Below, one piece after another: positions 53,346-64,000 of a DNA stretch of 64,000 bases (positions within the stretch are counted from its first letter, which is position 1; each line of letters opens with the position of its first letter). The translations under genes and the position numbers were made by a program. Under the pieces are notes generated by a model, which was not told the DNA's origin, searched no databases, and saw only the letters and a program-made list of their open reading frames with translations. Source of the DNA: Forficula auricularia (taxonomy: Eukaryota > Arthropoda > Insecta > Dermaptera > Forficulidae); contig JALMQS010000089.1 of NCBI GenBank assembly GCA_024734495.1, forward strand, positions 1,418,435 through 1,482,434. Reading direction: 5' to 3'.

Positions 53346-53733
53346 GTGAAAGTAAATAAGCTGACGTGTTCTGATGTGGCCATCCACTTGACTTTACCAT
53401 ACAACCTAGCCCCTCACTTATATTTAATATTTAATAAAATTATTTATAATCATGTAGGGGAGGGGGTTAGTTTTTGCTTTTTAGACTTCTGAGATCCCAC
53501 TGATTATGTATACAAAATTTGGTTGAGTTTGGTCAAATGGCCTAGATTTTTAATTTTTAAACCCCCCCTCCACCCCACCCCATTTTTGCATTTTTAGATT
53601 TCTGGGGTCCCACTGATTGTGTATACAAAATCTGGTTGAGTTTGGTCAAATGGCCTAGATTTTTAATTTTTAACCCCCTCCACCCCCCTTAATTTTGGGT
53701 CGATATGCACCAAAATCTAATCAGCTCTTAATC

Positions 53734-54289
53734 AGAGGGTCCACCCATGTGTAGGGCCGGGTGTAGAAAAACTGAGACGACAGGGCATATTCTCCAGTCG
53801 TGTGGGAGGACGCACGATGGAAGGCTCAGGAGGCATGATGCGGTGGTGAGACGTCTGGCTGATGAACTTATTAAAAAGGGAATGCGGGTCGAGCTCGAAT
53901 ATTTATATCAGAGCTCGGCCGGAAACAGGAAGCCAGACATCGTGGCGAAGGACGGGTCGGGGACGGTGTGGGTTCTGGATGTTCAGATAGTGTCAGCGCT
54001 CCTCGGACTGGGGGTTGCCCACAGAAACAAAATCAATTATTATAAGGGCAACTCCAGTCTGGTGAGCAACATTGCGGCAAGGTTTGGGGTGGGCTCGGGT
54101 TCTGTGAGAGTTGAAGCCATCACACTCTCGTGGAAGGGAGTGTGGTGGCATAAAGCGGTGCCTCCCCTTGTCGCCCTGGGAATTTCTCAGAGAACGTTAT
54201 ACGATATGACCTTCAGGGCGATGAGGGGTTCATTAATGAATTTTTACAGCTTCAACAGGAGAACTTATAGGGAAATCGCCATGCGATAG
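53734..54289 (+). pseudogene. R2 ORF C-terminus: CCHC knuckle and restriction-like endonuclease
   Basis: The open frame reads CRAGCRKTETTGHILQSC (the CCHC zinc knuckle), then HDGRLRRHDAVVRRLADEL, and then the endonuclease motif RKPDIVAKDGSGTVWVLDVQ (PD...D). The tail has VAHRNKINYYKGN, LSWKGVWWHKAVPPL and RAMRGSLMNFYSFNRRT, typical of R2. The frame is intact to the TAG at 54287-54289, but reverse transcriptase and N-terminal fingers are absent, so it is a dead 3' fragment. In intact R2 this domain nicks 28S rDNA. Confidence 0.85.
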
Positions 54290-54459
54290 AAATTGTATAT
54301 AAAAAAGAAAAAAAAAAGAAAAAAGAAATTTTTTTTTGTAAATATATTATGTTAATATTCCTATAATCATGTAAATAATCCTGTAATTAAATTCACCCGA
54401 TAATGTAAATATTTCTTGTTAGTGGAGGCCCCCACCTGCGTGGCCCAATAAACGAAAAA
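53734..54459 (+). mobile_element. R2-type non-LTR retrotransposon, 5'-truncated
   Basis: The insert boundary is given by repeat copy C, which reads TCTTAATCTCAATTGACC without interruption. The insert carries the last 185 codons of the ORF and a 3'UTR of about 170 bp ending CCAATAAACGAAAAA. There is no clear target duplication. The host is a dispersed repeat, not 28S rDNA. Confidence 0.8.
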
Positions 54460-54860
54460 TCAATGGACCAAAACTACGTGTGAAATTTGGTTTCGATATT
54501 CACACTAGTTTTTGAGCTAGCTCGTCCACAAAATTTGGTAACGCACAGACTAACTAACAGACAGACAAACAGACATTTTGACAAAAAATTATTATCTCAA
54601 AAAATATAATTTTTTCGATGTTCACTTATTAAAGCTTTTTTGTAGAGCGTAATGCCATGGTTTCGCTCAATTTTTTTAGTCGAAATAGTTTTAGCCGTTT
54701 TTGAGATATTTCGAAAAAATAAGGAAAAAACCCACTTTTTTCATGCACGATTACAATACTTGACTATACCCTTTATGGTAAAGTAAAAAAGAAGAAAAAA
54801 ATCCACTTTTTTCATGCACGATTACAATACTTGACTATACCCTTTATGGTTAAGTAAAAA

Positions 54861-55835
54861 GAGGATCCTTAACAGGGGACTAATTTCAATTACAAAGAAA
54901 ATGCATTCTGTAATGATTTTTATCGTGAGCTGGATTTCAGCTCTGTGGTCTTCCTGGTACGGGAACACAACCCTACAATTTTAATTTCTAATTCAGGTTT
55001 CTTTCATTTTCATCCCTCTCCTCTTCCATCTTCTCTTTTAGGTGGCATATATCTTCACTTTCTGTTTAAACTTATCCCTTGTTCTTTTACTGTTTTTTTA
55101 TTAATAACTACTTCAACCTTTGATAACTTTTTTCCATTTTGGTTTTAAGAGAGTCCACAATTTCTGCAATTTCATTATCATTTTTGCATTCGCAGTATGC
55201 AAAATGTAACTAACATTCTTTATAATATCGATTAAATAAATGTTTAGACCAGACAACATTCATAGAGAGCAGACATAACATTTTCTTCTCAATGATAGTA
55301 TTATAATAGATACGAAAGGTTTTTTCGTTTTATACCAAGGTGTAAGTAAATAGGAAAATTTCTATTAAGTAAAAATAATCATGTTATTTTAAAATATTTC
55401 ATTTCCTTATTCACTAATGAAAATAACCTGTCGTCTAAGTCTGATTGCAAAATCTAGTTAAATAGTAGACGTAATTATGTCAGATTTTTGTCTCCTTCAA
55501 TCGAGAGGTGAAATCGTGACATAATTCCAATCTTCAATCTATGTATTAATCTTATTGACTAAAAAATTTCTTTTTTCTACATGTGATATTACAATTTAAT
55601 AAATTTATTATATGAATATAATATGGTTGATATTATATTCGATGGCTATTTATTTGAATTTATTTTCAAATTATGAAGAGGCTAATCTTAAGATTATTTA
55701 ATAATAAAAATTGTTATACCTAAAGAAAAATTAACTCGAGAAAATATGTTTAATAAATTATTTCAATAGGATTTCTTAAAACACAAATTTGAAGAATAAG
55801 CGAAAACTTTAAAAATTAGGATGGAACGCTCTAAA
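54861..55835. other. AT-rich spacer
   Basis: No gene, repeat or motif recognised. Confidence 0.35.
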
Positions 55836-56160
55836 CCAGGGCTGTCCAACCCGCGGCCCAGCACTTCAATGAATGCGGTCCAACAGAAATTTATAAACTT
55901 CCTTAAAACATTGAGATTTATGTATATGTAGTTCCTGGAAAAGACAACAATTTGGCCTGATAATTTTGTTTCTCTAAAATAAGAAATATACCGAAAAGTT
56001 TTCGAAAACTAAGGGCTAATTTTAAATTTTGAATCTGGACTAAAATTTAAAATTTTCGTAAAAATAATCACCATTTTGGTCTATTTTCGACTCCATTTTC
56101 ATTATATGGTATATAAATTTTTTACCTACAAACTTTCTGACACATATAAACTTCAAACCT
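55836..56160 (+). mobile_element. hAT end with CAGGGCTGTCCAACC terminus
   Basis: Starts CAGGGCTGTCCAACCCGCGG and continues with decayed sequence similar to 48420-48620 in plus orientation (TTCGTAAAAATAATCACC, CAAACTTTCT). The other end was not found. Confidence 0.5.
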
Positions 56161-56231
56161 TCAAAAGTTCAACACCTACGCCCTCCACCCTTTCTCTTGA
56201 TCTTTTCCTCCTTCTCTTTCGAGATTCGTAG

Positions 56232-56446
56232 GGCCGATTGTATGTCGGTTGGTAAACTCTTTTTATACGTTGACAAAGGGTAAATCCTTAGAATTCACCT
56301 TGTGCCCGACGGGATGACCAATCAGTTGAAAGTGCCTGTCATCTGATTGGCCATCACGCCGGGCACAAGGTGAATTTCTAAGGATCTATAGATATACCCT
56401 TTGTCAACGTATAAAAAGAGTTTACCAACCGACATACAACTGGTCC
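56232..56446. mobile_element. Palindromic MITE, GGCCGATTGTATGTCGG family, copy 3
   Basis: About 215 bp, nearly self-complementary, with TGTATGTCGGTTGGTAAAC arms and a CACCTTGTGCCC inner arm. Close to the copy at 10294-10498. The target duplication is not clear here. Confidence 0.7.
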
Positions 56447-56499
56447 TTAGGGGTCGCATCTTCATGGGCCTCTTCTTGCATCCGAAGGCATAAAAAAAA

Positions 56500-57197
56500 G
56501 CTGACGTGTTCTGATGTGACCATCATCCACTTGACTTTACCTTACAACCTGGCCTCTAAAATTATTTATAATCACGTAGAGGGGGGGGGGGTTAGTTTTG
56601 CATTGTTATACTTCTGGTGTCCCACTGATTATGTATACAAAATTTGGTTGAGTTTGGTAAATGACTAAGATTTTCATTTTTTGTCCCCCCCCTCCTCTAT
56701 TTTGGGCGGTTAGTTTTTGCATTTTTAGACTTCTGGGGGGCCACTGATTATGTATACAAAATTTTCAATTTTTAACCCTCCCCCTCCACCCCCCTTAATT
56801 TTGTGTCGCTATGCACCAAAATATAGTCAGCTCTTAATCTCAATTGACCAAAACTACGTGTGAAATTTGCTTTTGATAATCACACTAGTTTTTGAGCTAG
56901 CTGGTCCACAAAAATTTGGTAACGCACAGACTAACGGACAACCAGACAGACAGCCAGACAAGCAGTCAGACTAACAGACATTTTGACAAAACAATTATTA
57001 TCTAGAAAAATATAATTTTTCTGATGTTCACTTATTAGAGCTTTTTTGTAGAGTGAAATGCCATGGTTTAGCTCAATTTTTCTAATCAAAATAGTTTTAG
57101 CCGTTTTTGAGATATTTTGAAAAAAAGAAGGGAAAATACACTTTTTTCATGTACGATTACACTACTTGACCATACCCTGTATGGTAAAGTAAAAATT
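56500..57197 (+). repeat. Dispersed repeat with 115-bp array, copy C
   Basis: Same order of leader, two array units and tail (TTTTTGAGCTAGCTGGTCCA, a long ACAGACAGACAG-like run, GGTAAAGTAAAAA) as copies A and B. Uninterrupted, so it is the empty site for the R2 insert. Confidence 0.65.
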
Positions 57198-58090
57198 GTA
57201 TCTCTTGACATCACAAGATTTTTCTCAATAATCATAGTCGAAATAACGGAAGTGTCTACTATAAAAATGTTTAGCTATATTATTAAGATATTATTCATCC
57301 GGAACCAAAAAAGTATGTGATTCAATTTTAGGATTAGTAAAATTAGGTAATGGTAGTTCTGCAGCGGGTATTTATGAAGTTTTAAGAGGCTACTTAGTTT
57401 CTGTAGGAGTTAATTTATAATAAAACATCTAGATGGATTCGTTGTAGATTATATTGTTTTGAGTAAACATTATATTTCTTGCTTTTCTTTTTATATTTTA
57501 TATACGTTAATATACAAAAATTGGCTAAATGGGCATCTATGTTCCCGAGGCCAATAAAAGAAAAGAAAAAAAAAGAAAAATTATATACAAAAATAATAAA
57601 GTGACTCGATTTTTTAATCCATTACAGTCAGTTACAATCAAACGGTTTGTCATTGCCATTACTCATCCCATGAGCCTTGCCCTTGGAGGGGTTCTGACCC
57701 CCCCCCCGTGGCTACGCCCCTGATTACAATACATTTTACTAAAATAAATAGCACATTCGAATAAAAGCTCGCGGCAGCACTGGTAAAACCCCAATACAAA
57801 TTGTGCCTATCCAAAAAGTCTCCTAATTTATTATGCTTTCTGAACTTGACAAGTTTTATGTTTTTAAAAATATCTACTTGAATAGATCTATGATGTTAAT
57901 TGTGTTTTAATGCCTATCTAATATACTTTAATAAAACTCGTTTGTATGTATAGTTTATAACATATAGATTAAAAAAAGGATCTCTAAAATTCAGATTTGA
58001 ATAGTTTTTTGTAGAAAGATCGAAAATAGGGGTGTGGGTTAAAAATATGATATCCCAAAGCCCAGGGAAGCTGAACTTTTGTAGAAACAT
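57198..58090. other. AT-rich spacer
   Basis: No gene recognised. At about 57675-57722 a poly-C segment with GGCTACGCCCCTG looks like the end of a dispersed repeat. Confidence 0.35.
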
Positions 58091-58428
58091 TAAACATTTT
58101 AAGCAGTGGCAGATTTACTATTAGGTTAAGTCGGCTTAAGCCTACTGCGGCAAATTTTCTATGGGTACCTAATTTCGACTTTGAGGGTTTTATGAATTTT
58201 TATTTCGACGGGAAACTTTATTTCTCTCGACTGAATACCCTATGCATATTTATAATGTATTTAAAATTCTTTTTGAAATCCGTACACTAGATAGTGAAGA
58301 TATAAACATATACGCATTAGAATTATCTAAACACTACCGGGACAATATTGAAGTTGATTTCGTTGAAGAATGTGCACATCTTAAACAGTATTTACAATTA
58401 GATAATAATAATGAGAATAATATATATA

Positions 58429-58763
58429 TGTAAATTAGATAATAATATCTTATTCCTAATTTAGCGCTCTTATTATAACCTCTAGGGATTTATTAAATAT
58501 TATGTTGGTAGTAGCTCTGGCTTGCTATGCACATGTCAGTTCGGTTAAATAATATGAACTTGTAATTTAATATAAATAGAAGATAATAAGAATAAATTGT
58601 ACATCTTTAAATACGTGATAAAGGTCTTATAATCTTTTCATTTATAGGTAAGATTATCTTCTAATTATTTATTGTATAAATTGTATTGTATATTTGTTAA
58701 TAAAACCCATTTATAGTTTCTAGCTAATGAATCATTTATAACCTAATCGATTTAAAGATTACA
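58429..58763 (+). repeat. 5' LTR
   Basis: TG...CA ends. Contains TTGGTAGTAGCTCTGGCTTG and AATAAAACCCATTTATAG, the latter a possible polyadenylation region. The 3' LTR differs by many one- to few-base indels. Confidence 0.85.
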
Positions 58764-58787
58764 AAAAGATTATAAGAAGATACAATA

Positions 58788-59231
58788 ATGACTCAACCAA
58801 AACTGCATTTACATCTGATGAAGATGAATGAAAGGGAGAACATCTTGATCGGAATATCTTTGGACAAGAGGGTATGGTATCGAATTCCAGAAGAATTGAA
58901 GAAGGTTGAAAACCATCCCGAACTGCTATCTTTGAGGACGGTTAGTAATACTCTTCAATCTATTACAAAGAACGGAGGGTACAGGAAAATAGGAGTAACA
59001 TTTAAACCAGAATTAAAAAAAATTTATCTGGATGAAGAAGAAAATTTTTGTGTGAAGGATTATGTTTTGGAGGAATATCAGGAAACTGATTGTACAACAG
59101 GAAAAAAGGGTGAGTTAACATCCAATGAACATTTTCTATTAGAGCAAATCAATGACCTAAAAACTAAATTAAAATCGCATACTCAAGTAAATTTAAACGA
59201 GATAGAAAAAATTTTTAATTGTAAAATTTAA
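58788..59231 (+). CDS. LTR retrotransposon gag-like ORF
   Basis: An open frame of 147 residues begins 24 bp after the 5' LTR. The product is hydrophilic and Lys/Glu-rich (HLMKMNERENILIGISLD, LEQINDLKTKLKSHTQVN), with a probable coiled coil near the C-terminus. Its position and composition fit an N-terminal gag segment, but no zinc knuckle or capsid motif is visible, and the frame ends early relative to a usual gag. Downstream text (59260-59760, e.g. IKEWYSANL, then NWAPSSAQH-like fragments in other frames) looks like more gag broken by frameshifts. Confidence 0.5.
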   Translation: MTQPKLHLHLMKMNERENILIGISLDKRVWYRIPEELKKVENHPELLSLRTVSNTLQSITKNGGYRKIGVTFKPELKKIYLDEEENFCVKDYVLEEYQETDCTTGKKGELTSNEHFLLEQINDLKTKLKSHTQVNLNEIEKIFNCKI

Positions 59232-59939
59232 TGGAAGGCAAGAGGCAACAGTTTGGATGGAGTCATTCGAAAAGGAGTGCCTTAGGTGTGAAATTAGTAA
59301 TAATAACACAAAAATAGAAATATTAAAAAATCTTCGTTGAGGGCAATATAAAAGAGTGGTATAGTGCCAATTTAATGAAATTATCAGCTTCTGATTGGGA
59401 TGGTTGAGAAAAATTTTTTGCTGACTTATGAAAAGAAATTGGGCTCCCTCATCTGCGCAGCATTTGATTTAAACATATTTCTGGATCATTAATCGAATAC
59501 GTAATTAAGAAAGAACGATTATTACTGGAAGTGGATAAAAATATACCAGAATTATTTAGGATTTATCAAATTGTGTTTAATTTACCGGCTGAAATATCAA
59601 AATAAATTGGAAAGGGAGAAAATTAAGACTATGGATGATTTAATGAAACGAACTAAAGAAAATTAATGATTATCACCATATAACGATCGAATTGGGAAAC
59701 GAAGAAAAGTGAAGAAAAAATTGATTATGTTAAAGATAAATTATTGAAAATTTCAAAATCTAAGAAGAACTCCATGCACAAGATGTGAATCGTTAGGTCT
59801 TAAAAACCGTTATCACCCAATACAGGCATGTTGGAATAAAAGAATCAATAAAAATGAAATAAATATAACTGAAGAAGACGAAGACGATGAAGATGAAACA
59901 TGACTACAAGATAATGATGTTAAAAACTAATTAGCCAAG

Positions 59940-62900
59940 GGAATCCTACACCACTTTCATTAACAAAGATTAGGGTAATTGTAAATAAAGAGAAAACAAT
60001 TCAAGCAGTATACGATAATGGCTCTACATGTTCACTGAATTAATGAAAAATTTATAAAATTATTAAAAACAAAACTAATAAAGAAGTAAAAGTATATTGA
60101 AAACCATAAATGGTGTGAAATATTACTGAAAACCAGGCTAACCTACAGGTGAAAATTGGAGAAATAGAAGACAAATTAAATTTAATAGTTTAAAAAATGA
60201 TAATTTTAACTACGATTTATTGATTGATTGGACATAATAAAAAGGTTCAACTTAATACAAGATGAAAACTTAAAAATTAAACAAAGAATAAATGAGCAAA
60301 TAATAGACATAGATAATATCAATGATGATGATATATTAGGAACAAGAACGAAATAAAAGAAGAAACAACAGAAGAAGCTACAAATAACATACACATGAAG
60401 AAAAGAGCGCATAAAGGGTAACCATCCTACAGCTTATGAATACAGAAATATTAAAAATTTTGAGGAAAATGTGATCCACTTAGATGAAGAAAGAGAATGA
60501 AAACCGTTAAATTAATTCAAGAATACCAATCATGTTTCTGCAAAAGATAAATATGATGTCGGTTCAGTTAAAACTGGAGAAGTAAAAATAAAGTTAAAAG
60601 AAGACAGATATATCTCAAAGAAACCATATCGATGCTCATTCCCAGACCAGGAAGAAATAGATTCTCAAATTTCAAAAATTAATGGAAAATGACCTGATAG
60701 AAGAATCGAGTTCACCTTTTGCATCACCGGCGACGTTAGCTTTTTAAAAAAGTAGAGGGAAAAAGAACTCTCGATTGTGTATAGATCTTGAGAGAAATTG
60801 AATAAAATTGGTGGTGCCAGAACCACAGCCATTCCCTAGAATAGAAGATTTAGTAGTGGACGTTAACGGCTGTGACTGGTATTCGGCAATTAGATATAAA
60901 TCCAGCTTTTTTTGGGCTATCCCAATTAGAGAAAAAGACAGGGAAAAAAACAGCCTTTATAACAAAGAAGAGGGCACTGGCAACGGAAGGTACTGCCATC
61001 TCGGTTACAAGAATTCGCCCCGCTATCTTCCAAAGAGTTCTGGCAAGTATAATCAGACGACACAATTTAAACGAATTTTGTGTAAATTATATAGATGATA
61101 TACTGATTTTTTTCAAAATCATTTAATGAACATTTAGAACACATTCGGTTATTTTTTGATGGCAACAAAGAAGCGGTTTTAAATTAAAATTAGAAAAATG
61201 TATGTTTGCTAGACACTCTGTCAAATATTTAGGTCACGAAATTGAAGATGGGAAAGTATACCTAATCTAAGGATAATTTAATTTCGATTAAGGAATTTAA
61301 ACGTCCAAAATCAAAAAATGGTTCGTCAAATATTGGGAAAATAAATTTCTACACGAAAATTCATCGACCACTGTACACATAAGTTGGCACCATACAATAC
61401 AACTTATTAAAGAAGAACCAAAAATTTGAATGGATCTGAAGAATGCGAAAATTGTTTTATAGACATAAAAAAATATTTTATGCACAACACCAATTTTAGC
61501 AATCTACGATAGAAATAAGGACACAGTTGTAGAAGTGGACGCAAGCTGATTGGGGCTAGGTGCGCGCTTCTAAAGCAAAAACAGGGAAGATGGATTTCTA
61601 CATCCAGTAGCATACTTCCAAAGAAATTGACACCGGGACAAATGAAGAAAGTAGCAATGTTTTTGGAATGTTTAGCAATTAAGGAAGCGATTGTATACTG
61701 GCAACATTATCTAATAGGTAAAGAATTCATAGTCACATCAGACCTTATAAACCACTTGTAAATTTTAAAATCAAAAGCAAGAACTGATGAAGCACTAGGA
61801 GATAGGATGTTATACTTAACACAACATAATTTTTAAAGTGGTCTACAAAGAAGTGAAAAGAAAATATAGAAGCTGACACCTTATCGAGAAATCCAGTTTT
61901 GGAAGATTTCGAAAATAAAGAAGATTGCTTAGAAATAGTGAATATGATCAAGATAGAAGAAATAATTAATGATCAGAATCTATTAAAGATGAAATTGAGG
62001 CATTCAAAAGCAGACTTTTAAAAACGGTGATATAAATTTCAAAATATTAAAAACATAGTACAAGTAATATATGTACTCTAAAGAATTTGGAAAAAAATTG
62101 ATAGATAAAATTACATAAATTCATACGGTCATATTGCGCAATAATCTAATGGCAGAAAAAAATAAGACCATTTTATTACTTCAAAGAATACGGACGAATC
62201 AATAGAAGATTATTGTAACACATGTGAAACATGGTACACAAAGTGAACAAATCAAGGGGTCCAAGAGAAATAGGTCTATTATCAAAACTAGGACCAGCAA
62301 AATGTCCATTTGAAATAATGTCAATAGACACAATAGGTGGTTTTGGTGGTAATAGATCAACAAAGAAATATATGCATCTATTAAGATCATTTCTCTAGAT
62401 ATGCTTGGATTTAGACATCAACTACCCAGTCTGCAGATGATTTCATTAAATTACTAAACCCGATTATAAATAAAACGAAATAAAAATGATTTTAGTTGAC
62501 CAATATAGTGCTTTAAATTCAATCTAATTTAAAAAAGTATCTAAAAAAGAAAGAAAATTAACTAAATATTTACATCTATAGATTCTGATAATCTAATGGT
62601 TTAAATATGAGATTAAACCAGACTTTAGTAAATAGATTAAGATGCAAAGTAATGAAAAAGATAAACGAGCATGGCCGAAATTAGCAGAAGAATGCGTAAG
62701 AGAAGAAGACATATGCAATCATAGCGCAACAAAATACTCCACCTCTTACCTGTTGTACGAACAAAGTTCGATATTATCCCTGAAGAGTTACACAAAAAAG
62801 AAGAGGAGAAAGATAGAGGAAGAAGCATTCAGAAACTCAGAAAAAAATTTTCTCAAAAATAAAAAGAAATTTGATGTGAAGGAAAAAGAACTATCAATTC

Positions 62901-63040
62901 AAAGAAGGAGAATGGGCATATGCTATAGAATGAAATAAATTAAACAGGTGAACAGTTAGAAGAAATAAGAAGCGGACCATTCATCATCAGCAAGAAAGCT
63001 TTTCCTTCAAAGCTCTATGTATAAACTAAAGTGTAATAAG
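59940..63040 (+). pseudogene. LTR retrotransposon pol (protease, RT, RNase H, integrase), broken
   Basis: Fragments in several frames: a protease-like AVYDNGSTCS (about 60007-60036); RT with RYISKKPYRCSFPDQEEID, LDCV-like text, VVPEPQPFPRIEDLVVDVNG and the catalytic YIDDILIFF (about 61088-61115); then ARHSVKYLGHEIEDGKVY; RNase H-like text near 61500-61760; integrase with MSIDTIGGFGGN and DHFSRYAW (about 62320-62400); and a C-terminal EIRSGPFIISKKAFPSKLYV (about 62960-63020). The order RT-RNase H-integrase identifies Ty3/gypsy. Frames break every 100-300 bases. Confidence 0.8.
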
Positions 63041-63131
63041 AAAAAACAAGGAAAGTGTGGTGAACAGCAGAAGCTGAAAGACTCCTACTCTTTTTCCCCT
63101 GAGGAGAAAAAGAGTCCCCTAGCAGAGGAGG

Positions 63132-63488
63132 TGCAAATTAGATAATAATATCTTATTCCTCATACTTATGCTCTTATTATAACTCTGAGGATTTATTAAT
63201 ATTATTATGTTGGTAGTAGCTCTTGGCTTGCTAAGTGCACATGTCATGTTCTCGGTTAAATAATATGAACTGTAGTATACTCTAATATAAATAGAAGTAT
63301 TAATAAGAATAAATTGCGCATCTTTAAATGACGAAGATGAAGGTCTTATAATCTTTTCTATTTATAGGTAAGATTGTCTTCAACTATTTATTGTATAAAT
63401 TGTATTGCCATATTTGTTAATAAAACCCATTTATAGCTTCATTAGCTAATGAATCATTTATAACCTCAATCGATTTTTAAAGATTACA
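63132..63488 (+). repeat. 3' LTR
   Basis: Matches 58429-58763. Starts TGCAAATTAG (T to C against the 5' copy) and ends AAAGATTACA, followed by a (TA)n run. Confidence 0.85.
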
Positions 63489-63642
63489 TATATATATATA
63501 TAAAGTGCGTATACGTGAACAAAATCTGGTAAATATATTTCCGAATGTAGATAGAGCTTTAAGAATATTTAAGACCATGGCAATACTAATGCGTCTTACG
63601 AAAGATCTTTTTTATGTCTCAAAAGAATAAAAAAATTATTTA

Positions 63643-64000
63643 AGTAAATAAATAAATAAATCTTTATTATCCGACCTGCTTAGAGGCACAAGTCCTCGGT
63701 GGTTAGGTCAACAAAACATCAATATAAATTAACTACAGAAATTAATAAAGCATCAATACAAATCATCAATACAACAAGAAATTAACAATTAACAAACAAG
63801 AAAAAAAAATAGAAATGTATGCCCATTAACAAATAACATGAACATAGATTTCCATCAAAAGATAAAACGTAATTTAAATAATTCCGCGCAAAAATCAGAT
63901 ACCAGGAGCATTAGCCGTCCCGACATTTGCCATAAGCTGTTAAGATCAACAATGTCAGAAAAAAGATTACATGATTTTAGATTTATTTCAGATGCTTTAC
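63643..64000 (-). mobile_element. Possible non-LTR retrotransposon 3' end (minus)
   Basis: On the minus strand the sequence ends ...GGTCGGATAATAAAGATTTA(TTTA)n, a polyadenylation signal plus simple-repeat tail typical of CR1/RTE-like elements. No ORF is seen before the window ends. Confidence 0.35.

Larger units (their letters stand above)
53350..54860 (+). repeat. Dispersed repeat with 115-bp array, copy B, hosting R2
   Basis: Leader GCTGACGTGTTCTGATGTGG, two to three array units, then the tail GACCAAAACTACGTGTGAAA ... ATGGTTAAGTAAAAAG, as in copies A and C. It is interrupted after TCAGCTCTTAATC by an R2-type fragment. The final 60 bp are tandemly duplicated (54735-54850). Confidence 0.65.
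58429..63488 (+). mobile_element. Ty3/gypsy-like LTR retrotransposon (5.06 kb), decayed
   Basis: LTRs of 335 bp (58429-58763) and 357 bp (63132-63488) start TG(T/C)AAATTAGATAATAATA and end AAAGATTACA. TATA-type flanks on both sides fit a short duplication in an AT repeat. A purine-rich tract (GCAGAGGAGG) precedes the 3' LTR. Order gag, protease region, RT, RNase H, integrase. Many frameshifts and stops. Confidence 0.85.
58095..63630 (+). pseudogene. hAT transposase interrupted by an LTR retrotransposon
   Basis: Left piece (58242-58424) reads IRTLDSEDINIYALELSKHY, then VDFVEECAHLKQYLQ. After the LTR element, the right piece (about 63500-63590) reads REQNLVNIFPNVDRALRIF, the start of the hATC domain, paralleling FPNLFIALRIF at 16070. 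The likely left terminus is CAGTGGCAGATTTACTATTA (58105). The catalytic region is mostly absent and no right terminus was found. Confidence 0.65.

Noticed and set aside
60808..61126. Separate small genes in overlapping frames on both strands
   Set aside because: These are pieces of one reverse transcriptase gene broken by frameshifts, plus antisense shadows.

Overview
The window is AT-rich nuclear DNA from an animal, almost certainly an insect. The evidence is spliced genes with GT-AG introns, conserved animal proteins (IFT172 and RPRD1) and a dense mix of arthropod-type transposons: mariner, Tc1, hAT, Penelope-like, R2, an RTE/jockey-like fragment, Ty3/gypsy and tRNA-derived SINEs. Very high AT content and many foldback elements would fit a parasitoid wasp or an aphid, but the sequence alone does not fix the order. 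No bacterial-type operon, CRISPR array or phage is present.

Layout. 1-9455 (+) holds the last seven recognisable exons of IFT172, the intraflagellar transport subunit, with introns full of small transposons. 9456-11232 is the gap between two convergent genes. It contains an inverted-repeat-bounded segment carrying a small unrecognised ORF (9586-9906, -), and palindromic MITEs. 11233-35575 (-) is RPRD1 (CID-domain regulator of RNA polymerase II) in three exons. Its last intron is about 23.2 kb and is a graveyard of nested elements. 35576-40690 is repeats plus a Tc1 element. 40840-41119 (+) is a GC-richer island that looks like a 5'UTR and signal-peptide exon of a gene whose other exons I cannot find. 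41120-64000 is almost wholly mobile DNA: nested hAT elements, a mariner split by another repeat, Penelope ends, an R2 3' fragment sitting in a dispersed repeat, and a 5.06-kb Ty3/gypsy-like LTR element inserted inside a hAT transposase.

The two recognised genes are functionally unrelated (cilium assembly; Pol II CTD regulation) and simply converge. The most informative content is the transposon stratigraphy. In many places an older repeat copy elsewhere in the window serves as the empty site, so target-site duplications can be read directly. This covers 8-bp hAT-type, 5-bp, 4-bp LTR, TA mariner and A|T Helitron-like insertions. Candidates for undescribed biology are: (i) a long-TIR foldback family (6400, 12492, 22642) retaining a DUF4817-like helix-turn-helix relic; (ii) a 150-230-bp MITE family with GAGGGGTGAACCGCG ends and 8-bp duplications; (iii) at least nine hammerhead-ribozyme-like cores in Penelope-type termini; (iv) a 425-bp near-perfect hairpin nested in two hAT elements; (v) an R2-type endonuclease fragment outside rDNA. 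I found no discrete new multi-gene system. All coordinates were read by eye, so repeat boundaries carry an uncertainty of a few bases, more for the diffuse repeats.
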